Below are positions 58,307 to 64,000 of a stretch of DNA of 64,000 bases, in pieces. The stretch is from Candidatus Enterococcus myersii. GTDB taxonomy: Bacteria > Bacillota > Bacilli > Lactobacillales > Enterococcaceae. The DNA is taken from contig NZ_JAFLVT010000017.1 in assembly GCF_017316025.1 (NCBI RefSeq), positions 27,153 through 91,152 on the forward strand. The letters are read 5' to 3'. The notes beneath the pieces were generated by a model. The model did no database searches and had not been told where the DNA came from. It saw only the letters and a program-made list of their open reading frames with translations. The translations under genes were made by a program, and so were the position numbers. Position 1 is the stretch's first letter. The number at the start of each line of letters is the position of its first letter.

Positions 58307-58948
58307 TTAATCGGTTATTTTTACAATTTTAGTTCCGTGAGCTTCATTGACCCCTAAGGCAGTTACAATTTCAGCCACATTTTCAGCGTTAATTCCAGCT
58401 CCAGGTAAAATAATCAAGCGGTTCTTGGCATAAGCGATTAATTCTTTTAATCGAACGATGTTTGCTGAAATTGGTGTACCACTCGGGCCGCCATGGGTTA
58501 AAATGCGTGTAACGCCGTGGTCTGCTAACCAATCAATAGCTTCAAACTGACGACTTGGTAAGATGGCATCAAAGGCCATATGAAACGTAATTTGTAGCCC
58601 TTCTGCGGTTTCAATTAAAAGTTCCAAAGCTTCTTCATCTAACCAACCACTAGGTGTTAGACAACCAAAAACCACACCGTCTGTTCCTATTTTTTTAGCT
58701 TCGATTAAGTCGGTATGCATGATTTTTAGTTCTGTATCATTGTAGATAAAATCACCACCGCGAGGGCGGATCATGGTCATAACGGGAATACCTTTTTCAC
58801 CGGCATAATTTAATGTTTCTTCAATGACACCTGTACTAGGTGTCGTTCCGCCTACAGCTAAGTTATCACACAGTTCAATGCGCTTTGCTCCTGCGTGAAT
58901 GGCTCGTGGAATATCAGTGAAATTTTCGGCACAAAATTCTTTAATCAT
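58307..58948 (-). CDS. cutC: CutC-family protein (copper homeostasis)
   Basis: A 213-residue TIM-barrel CutC protein. The N-terminus is IKEFCAENFTDIPRAIHAGAKRIELCDNLAVGG, then PVMTMIRPRGGDF, FHMAFDA, and RILTHGGPSGT, all family-typical. CutC has been linked to copper tolerance, although its direct role is disputed. The ATG at 58948 follows AAAGGAGAC on the minus strand; the 55-codon longer frame has no site and would overlap the rlmA promoter. It is upstream of, and 12 bp from, the PH/SHOCT gene, so the two probably form one transcript. Confidence 0.9.
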   Translation of the reverse strand: MIKEFCAENFTDIPRAIHAGAKRIELCDNLAVGGTTPSTGVIEETLNYAGEKGIPVMTMIRPRGGDFIYNDTELKIMHTDLIEAKKIGTDGVVFGCLTPSGWLDEEALELLIETAEGLQITFHMAFDAILPSRQFEAIDWLADHGVTRILTHGGPSGTPISANIVRLKELIAYAKNRLIILPGAGINAENVAEIVTALGVNEAHGTKIVKITD

Positions 58949-59087
58949 AATAGTCTCCTTTAGTATCTCATTAAAACTGTTAGACAGCTTACTTTCATGT
59001 AGTATTTTATCACAGCCTTGTGTTAAAGTAGAGTAACTAAAAAGTACCGCTGATTTCGCCGTATTTAAGGGGAAGTGAGGAAATAAA

Positions 59088-59930
59088 ATGTTAAAAAAAA
59101 TTGATTGGGGCAAACAATTTGTGACTGCAAATCACCCATTGTTTTTATGTCCTTTGTGTCAAAGTGAAATGGGGGCAGTTAAAGCGGGGCTTGTCTGCCA
59201 AAAGGGACATCACTTTGATGTCTCAAAAAAAGGAACGCTATATTTTTTGCAAAAAAATATTAGCAGCGGCTATGATCGCCGGTTGTTTACCGCAAGACGT
59301 CAGCTGATTCAAGCCGGAATGTATAACGGGCTACTGGAAAAAATTCGAGAATATATACCGGAAAAGTCGACAGTCTTAGATGTAGGCTGTGGCGAAGGTA
59401 GTTTTTTTAATAAAATAGCAGCAGGCAAAAACATTACGGGAATTGGCTTTGATATCGCAAAAGATGGTGTTTACATGGCAACGCAGCAAAGTGAACCCTT
59501 ATTTTGGTGTGTCGCAGATTTGACACGACTGCCTTTTGCCCCACAAGTTTTTGATAGTGTATTAAATTTATTCACACCATCTAATTATAAAGAGTTTAAA
59601 CGCGTTTTAAAGCCGACGGGAACATTAGTGAAAGTTGTCCCAAGAAGCGGTTATTTACAAGAATTACGGCAAGCTTTTTATCCTGCGGATAAAAAGAAAC
59701 AGCATTATGAAAATCATGAAGTAATTCAACATTTTAAAGAACAATTTAAATTAGTAAATCATCATGAAATAACGTATACATTTGATGTTTCCAAGGAAAA
59801 TCAAGCTGCTTTATTGGAGATGTCTCCCTTAGAGTGGGGCGTTTCTTCTGAGCAAAAAGAAATTGTAGCAAAGAGTCCGTTAAATAAAATTACAATCGAT
59901 TTGGATGTTTTAATTGGAAAAGAGAAATGA
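59088..59930 (+). CDS. rlmA: 23S rRNA guanine-N1 methyltransferase, RlmA family
   Basis: A 280-residue SAM-dependent methyltransferase. The N-terminal zinc finger has CPLCQ and CQKGHHFD (C4/C3H type), the SAM motif I is VLDVGCGEGSFF, and SVLNLFTPSNYKEFKRVLKP is the catalytic-side segment. Gram-positive members (RlmA-II, TlrB-like) methylate G748 and influence tylosin susceptibility; Gram-negative ones act on G745. No ribosome binding site stronger than GGAAGTGAGG is seen before the ATG, which is adequate. Monocistronic. Confidence 0.88.
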   Translation: MLKKIDWGKQFVTANHPLFLCPLCQSEMGAVKAGLVCQKGHHFDVSKKGTLYFLQKNISSGYDRRLFTARRQLIQAGMYNGLLEKIREYIPEKSTVLDVGCGEGSFFNKIAAGKNITGIGFDIAKDGVYMATQQSEPLFWCVADLTRLPFAPQVFDSVLNLFTPSNYKEFKRVLKPTGTLVKVVPRSGYLQELRQAFYPADKKKQHYENHEVIQHFKEQFKLVNHHEITYTFDVSKENQAALLEMSPLEWGVSSEQKEIVAKSPLNKITIDLDVLIGKEK

Positions 59931-59960
59931 AATTTTTGTGACTTTTTTCGGTTAAAACTG

Positions 59961-59989
59961 TTGCATTATTTAAGTAAGAGTGATATATT
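59961..59989 (+). promoter_or_regulatory. sigma-A promoter of a candidate small RNA
   Basis: TTGCAT (59961-59966), 17-nt spacer, TATATT (59984-59989). It predicts a start near 59996, just before three hairpins. Confidence 0.55.
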
Positions 59990-59995
59990 ACAAAC

Positions 59996-60110
59996 AAGTC
60001 ATTTTTCATTGGTTTTTATCAGGTTCCTGTTCTGATAAAAGTTAGTGAAAAGAACTTCACTAACGTAGCGACTCGCAGTGATTAACACCGAGCCGATACG
60101 TTCTTTTTTT
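59996..60110 (+). ncRNA. candidate small RNA with three hairpins and terminator
   Basis: About 115 nt downstream of the promoter: hairpin TTTTATCAG/CTGATAAAA (60014-60040), hairpin GTTAGTGAA/TTCACTAAC (60041-60064), and terminal hairpin AACGTA...CTCG/CGAG...TACGTT (60062-60102) followed by C and T7. The last two stems share bases (AAC at 60062-60064), so they may be alternatives, as in attenuators. No reading frame is present. trmL downstream has its own extended minus-10 (TGATATAGT near 60138), which favours an independent RNA. Confidence 0.45.
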
Positions 60111-60219
60111 GCACTTTTTTTAAAAAAGTAGCTATGAAGTGATATAGTAGGAGAGAATATTTACTTTTAAATACAATTCATAAAAATCACAGAATTTTTT
60201 ATCAAAAGGAGTAATGAAG

Positions 60220-60723
60220 TTGAATCATATTGTTCTATTTGAACCACAAATCCCAGCCAATACAGGTAACATTGCCCGTACTTGTGCGGCGACGAACACA
60301 CCGCTACATTTAATTGAACCATTGGGATTTTCAACCGATGACAAACATTTAAAAAGAGCAGGCCTAGATTATTGGCATGATGTGAATATCACGTATCATA
60401 AAGATTTGGCAGCCTTTTTAGCATACTTGGGTCAGCGACGCCTTTATTTGATTACAAAGTTTGCCAACCAAACTTACAGTGAAGTAGATTATACCGCCGA
60501 CGAAGAAGTATTTTTAATGTTTGGAAAAGAAACAACCGGATTACCAGAAACATTCATGCGGGAAAATCCAGAAAAGTGTTTGCGTATTCCTATGAATGAT
60601 GAACACGTTCGTTCGTTAAATTTATCCAATACGGCGGCGTTAGTAATATATGAGGCGTTGCGCCAACAAGGATTTCCTAATTTGGAACTACGCCATCACT
60701 ATGAAAATGATAAATTAGACTAG
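60220..60723 (+). CDS. trmL: tRNA (cytidine/uridine-34-2'-O)-methyltransferase
   Basis: A 167-residue SPOUT-class enzyme that methylates the wobble-base ribose of tRNA-Leu. [20 protein letters not shown] at the N-terminus, [12 protein letters not shown], and [20 protein letters not shown] with the SAM-binding knot are all characteristic. The TTG at 60220 is preferred because AAAGGAG lies 8 nt upstream; the ATG at 60214 would leave only 2-3 nt. This does not affect function. Confidence 0.92.
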   Translation: MNHIVLFEPQIPANTGNIARTCAATNTPLHLIEPLGFSTDDKHLKRAGLDYWHDVNITYHKDLAAFLAYLGQRRLYLITKFANQTYSEVDYTADEEVFLMFGKETTGLPETFMRENPEKCLRIPMNDEHVRSLNLSNTAALVIYEALRQQGFPNLELRHHYENDKLD

Positions 60724-60755
60724 TTTTTATCTACTAAACTAAAGGAGCATTTGTA

Positions 60756-61412
60756 ATGGAGTTATATTTTACCCGCCATGGTAAGACTCAGTGGAACAAT
60801 GAACGCCGCTTTCAAGGAGCCAAAGGCGATTCACCACTTCTTGCAGAAAGTTTAGCTGAAATCAAATTATTGGGTCAGCACCTAAAAAATATCCCCTTTG
60901 AAAAAATTTATGCCAGTACAGCGCCTCGTGCCATGAAAACGGCACAAGGAATTTTAGCTGAACTAAACTATCAACCAGAAATTATTTACAATGCTGGTTT
61001 AAGAGAACTGGGTTTGGGGAAACTAGAAGGCCAACTAATCGATGAAATGACAGACCGCTATCCAACTGAACTACACAATTTACGCTATGCTTTAGATCAG
61101 TATGATCCAAGTGTTTTTAACGGTGAAAAAATTGAAGCAGCACTGGCACGGATTGAAACAGTTGTAAGTGACGCTGTTATGCAAAATAAAGGGCCACTTT
61201 TATTTGTGGGGCACGGCGCTTCCCTAACTGCTGCTATCCAGTGGTTAGCGGGCAAAGAGTTGGGGCAATTACGGGAAATGGGTGGCTTAGTGAACAACAG
61301 CTTAAGTGTTATGACTACCAGTGAACCGGAAAATTTAACACCATTTAAATTAACAAAATGGAATGATGCCAGTTTTTTAGGTGATCAAAGTAGTTTAGAC
61401 GCCTTATTGTAG
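60756..61412 (+). CDS. histidine phosphatase-family protein
   Basis: A 218-residue phosphoglycerate-mutase-like protein. The phosphohistidine motif is YFTRHGKTQWN, with YASTAPRAMKTA and the second histidine in LFVGHGASLTA. The acid GLRELGLGKLEG near residue 85 is conserved. It lacks features of the glycolytic mutase and is more likely a broad phosphatase (PhoE/CobC-like). AAAGGAGC precedes the ATG. It lies between trmL (33 bp upstream) and recD2 (17 bp downstream), probably one transcript. Confidence 0.87.
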   Translation: MELYFTRHGKTQWNNERRFQGAKGDSPLLAESLAEIKLLGQHLKNIPFEKIYASTAPRAMKTAQGILAELNYQPEIIYNAGLRELGLGKLEGQLIDEMTDRYPTELHNLRYALDQYDPSVFNGEKIEAALARIETVVSDAVMQNKGPLLFVGHGASLTAAIQWLAGKELGQLREMGGLVNNSLSVMTTSEPENLTPFKLTKWNDASFLGDQSSLDALL

Positions 61413-61429
61413 AAAGGAGCCGGTTTTTG

Positions 61430-63940
61430 ATGGAAGAACGAAAATTTGTCAGCGGTACAGTCGCGGCAATCTTTTTTGAAAACCCCGGCAATTTTTATAA
61501 GGTGATGTTGATTGATATTGCAGAAACCAATACCGCTTATCGTGAACCGCAAATTGTCGTGACGGGTTCTTTTGGAGATATCAACGATGATACTTTATAT
61601 CAATTTTATGGCGAGCTAATTGAACACGCACGATATGGGCTACAGTTTCAAGTAGAAAGTTATGCCCAAGATCAACCAACTTCTGAAAATGGTTTGATTA
61701 ACTATTTTGCTAGTGAAAAATTTCCTGGTATTGGACCCAAGACGGCAGAAAAGATTGTAGATACACTAGGGGTTGATGCAATTAAAAAAATCGTTGAAGA
61801 TGATTCAGTGTTAGAAGCAGTTGAAGGGTTAAACGAAAAAAAACGACAGCAGATAGCAGAAATTGTGCGAGCCAACCAAGGTATGGACGAAATTGTTGTC
61901 GGCTTGTCTCAATATGGTTTTGGCAGCCAGTTATCTTTTGCCATTTATCAAATGTACCGAGGACAGGCATTAAGTATTATTGCAGAAAATCCTTATCAAT
62001 TGGTAGAAGATATTGAAGGTATCGGGTTTAAAAAAGCCGATCAATTAGCCGAACAGTTAGGGATTGCGGCCACTAGCGACAAACGGTTGCGGGCAGCGGT
62101 CTTGCATCAAGTTTTTCAAAGTGCGCTGCAAAGTGGGGATACGTATGTCAAAGCGGATACCTTGTTAGACGATACCTTAACCCTACTGGAAAAAAGTCGT
62201 CCGGTAGAAATTAACCCCGAACAGTTAGCCGATGTAATTATCGCGTTAACTGAGGAAGATAAAATTCAGCAAGAAGCTACGCGTATTTACGAAAACAGTC
62301 TATATTTTGCCGAGATTGGAATTGCTGGGTCGATTCAGCGAATGTTGCAGCGCAAAAAAGAAATTAAGTACCCAGAAAAAACGATTGAAAAAAAATTAGC
62401 CAGTTTGGAAAAACGACTCAAGATTAAATATGGGACATCACAAGCTGAAGCGATTAAAGCAGCGTTGGCTTCACCATTATTTATTTTGACTGGCGGTCCT
62501 GGTACCGGTAAGACGACGGTTATTAACGGAATCGTACAATTATTTGCTGAATTAAATGATTTAAGTTTGGAGCCATTGGATTATACACAAGAGGTTTTTC
62601 CAATTCTTTTAGCCGCACCAACTGGCCGTGCGGCAAAGCGTATGAACGAGACAACAGGATTGCCCAGTGGTACGATTCACCGCTTACTGGGTTTAACGGG
62701 TAGAGAAAAAGTCGGTGAGACAGAAATCAATGAATTGGCTGGAGGGTTGTTAATTGTCGATGAAATGTCGATGTTAGACACATGGTTAGCTAATTCTTTG
62801 CTAAAAGCAATTCCGAGTAATATGCAGGTTATTTTTGTTGGTGATAAAGATCAATTACCTTCTGTCGGTCCAGGTCAAGTATTACATGATCTGCTACAGA
62901 TAAAAGCAATTCCCCAGCGCGAGTTAACTGACATTTATCGCCAAGGGGACGGTTCGACGATTATTTCATTGGCCCATGAGATTAAAAACGGCCGCTTACC
63001 AGCCGATTTCACTAAAAACCAAGCGGATCGCTCTTTTTTTCCTTGTCATGCGCAACAAATTGAACCTTTAATTGCACAAATTGTTAAAAAGGCAAAAGCC
63101 AAAGGGTTTAGCGCCCAAGATATTCAATTGTTAGCCCCTATGTATCGTGGTCCTGCTGGAATTGATGCGTTAAACAAGATGATGCAAGAAATTTTTAACC
63201 CCAATGATGGGACAAAAAAAGAAGTAACCTTTCACGAGCACGTTTATCGCATTGGGGATAAAGTTCTACAGCTAGTTAATTCACCAGAAGAAAATGTTTT
63301 TAATGGTGATATGGGTCAAATCGTGGGAATTATTTACGCCAAAGACAGTGAAGATAAAGTCGACGAGTTGGTTATTCAATTTGACGCCAATGAAGTGACC
63401 TATAAGCGCAATGACTGGCAAAAAATTACCTTATCTTATTGTTGTTCGATTCATAAAGCGCAAGGTAGCGAGTTTGAGATGGTAATTTTGCCGATGGTTT
63501 ACCAATACCAACGTATGTTGCAAAGAAACCTGCTTTATACAGCCGTAACCAGAAGTAAAGATAAATTAATTTTGCTTGGAGAGACACAGGCTTTTGAAAC
63601 GTGTGTTACGAATCAATCCGCCAATCGTTTAACGACGCTAAAAGAGCGCATAAGCGCATTTGTCGGTTTGACAGACGAAGAATTAACCAAAGCGGATCAA
63701 AAAAAGACACCTGAGGCTAACGAGCTACAAAAACAACAGCAAGCTGTTACCTATGAAGAAGTGCAACTAACAGAAGATGGTCACCAAAAAGAGGCTGGGC
63801 ATTTACCAAATAATAATGAAGTGAATGAATCGGTAGAAGTGAGCCCTGTTCACGTTATATTAACGGGAAAATTGGTTCGAGAAAATGCCATAGATCCTTT
63901 AATTGGTATGAACGGACTGACCCCGTTGGACTTTATGTAG
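61430..63940 (+). CDS. recD2: RecD2-type ATP-dependent DNA helicase
   Basis: An 836-residue SF1B 5'-3' helicase. The long N-terminal region (about 1-330) contains helix-hairpin-helix-like repeats (FPGIGPKTAEKIVDTLG and IEGIGFKKADQLAEQLG). Then come Walker A TGGPGTGKTTVINGI, Walker B LIVDEMSMLDTW, GDKDQLPSVGPGQV (motif III), and the C-terminal motifs CCSIHKAQGSEFEMVILPM and LYTAVTRSKDKLILLG. Unlike RecD of RecBCD it works alone in repair and fork maintenance. A Gln/Glu-rich tail of about 80 residues follows the helicase core. ATG at 61430 is used; an adjacent TTG at 61427 has slightly better spacing to AAAGGAG. Confidence 0.93.
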   Translation: MEERKFVSGTVAAIFFENPGNFYKVMLIDIAETNTAYREPQIVVTGSFGDINDDTLYQFYGELIEHARYGLQFQVESYAQDQPTSENGLINYFASEKFPGIGPKTAEKIVDTLGVDAIKKIVEDDSVLEAVEGLNEKKRQQIAEIVRANQGMDEIVVGLSQYGFGSQLSFAIYQMYRGQALSIIAENPYQLVEDIEGIGFKKADQLAEQLGIAATSDKRLRAAVLHQVFQSALQSGDTYVKADTLLDDTLTLLEKSRPVEINPEQLADVIIALTEEDKIQQEATRIYENSLYFAEIGIAGSIQRMLQRKKEIKYPEKTIEKKLASLEKRLKIKYGTSQAEAIKAALASPLFILTGGPGTGKTTVINGIVQLFAELNDLSLEPLDYTQEVFPILLAAPTGRAAKRMNETTGLPSGTIHRLLGLTGREKVGETEINELAGGLLIVDEMSMLDTWLANSLLKAIPSNMQVIFVGDKDQLPSVGPGQVLHDLLQIKAIPQRELTDIYRQGDGSTIISLAHEIKNGRLPADFTKNQADRSFFPCHAQQIEPLIAQIVKKAKAKGFSAQDIQLLAPMYRGPAGIDALNKMMQEIFNPNDGTKKEVTFHEHVYRIGDKVLQLVNSPEENVFNGDMGQIVGIIYAKDSEDKVDELVIQFDANEVTYKRNDWQKITLSYCCSIHKAQGSEFEMVILPMVYQYQRMLQRNLLYTAVTRSKDKLILLGETQAFETCVTNQSANRLTTLKERISAFVGLTDEELTKADQKKTPEANELQKQQQAVTYEEVQLTEDGHQKEAGHLPNNNEVNESVEVSPVHVILTGKLVRENAIDPLIGMNGLTPLDFM

Positions 63941-63942
63941 GC

Positions 63943-64000
63943 AAAAAAAGACTTAAATGATTTTTAGTTTCGGAAGGCTAAAAATCATTTAAGTCTTTTT
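63943..64000. terminator. bidirectional terminator at window end
   Basis: AAAAAGACTTAAATGATTTTTAG pairs with CTAAAAATCATTTAAGTCTTTTT almost perfectly across the last 58 bases. Confidence 0.85.

Overview
The window reads as a low-GC Firmicutes chromosome of the Enterococcus type (Enterococcus or a close relative in Lactobacillales). The signs are strong AGGAGG ribosome binding sites, many GTG/TTG starts, intrinsic terminators after almost every unit, and the gene order spxA-mecA-coiA-pepF-spxH-CYTH-relQ-nadK-rluD-mgtE. No rRNA, tRNA, CRISPR array, prophage, insertion sequence or plasmid replication gene is visible, so this looks like core chromosome with a few accessory metabolic islands.

Layout. 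1-0.5 kb: decayed remnant of a secreted surface protein. 0.5-7.9 kb: small housekeeping and transport units (FMN-binding protein, TauE/SafE exporter with DUF1634 partner, Gdx-type SMR exporter behind a riboswitch-like leader, proC, fetAB-type ABC exporter, Cof-type HAD phosphatase, DUF2238-like membrane protein). 7.9-17.1 kb: a catabolic island with a PucR-type regulator and an alpha/beta hydrolase on the minus strand, divergent from a fused FdrA-YlbE protein, a DUF2877 (YlbF/AllH-like) protein, an MFS permease and a DAACS symporter. This resembles the E. coli allFGH (fdrA-ylbE-ylbF) oxamate carbamoyltransferase set, but two subunits are fused and no allantoin genes are present. 17.2-20.8 kb: PP2C-like phosphatase, unknown small protein, C69 dipeptidase, YxeA-like protein and a candidate small RNA. 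21.2-30.4 kb: maltodextrin locus. Binding protein and two permeases lie on the minus strand, divergent from three GH13 hydrolases, with two LacI-family operator-like palindromes in the shared control region. 30.4-36.1 kb: CPBP membrane protease, a small cationic peptide ORF, CDF metal transporter, efp, a crcB pair and a secreted GW-repeat serine hydrolase. 36.1-45.8 kb: nuclease and nucleic-acid genes (GIY-YIG protein, trmN6, plsC, sbcD, sbcC, SWIM-SNF2 helicase). 45.9-57.3 kb: HAD hydrolase, an 880-bp gene-free AT-rich stretch, then the Spx/Clp proteolysis group (spxA, mecA, spxH), coiA, pepF, and the relQ-nadK-rluD-mgtE operon. 57.5-64 kb: PH/SHOCT protein, cutC, rlmA, a candidate small RNA, trmL, a histidine phosphatase and recD2.

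How the parts work together. The maltodextrin locus imports maltodextrins and cleaves them in the cytoplasm with complementary alpha-1,4 and alpha-1,6 activities, but it encodes no ABC ATPase and so must borrow one. SpxA, MecA and SpxH link the redox regulator Spx to ClpXP/ClpCP proteolysis. RelQ and NadK tie (p)ppGpp and NADP supply to the same neighbourhood. The most notable candidate systems are the fused FdrA-YlbE catabolic island and three promoter-hairpin-terminator elements without an ORF. One of these sits in front of a guanidinium-type exporter and fits a guanidine riboswitch.
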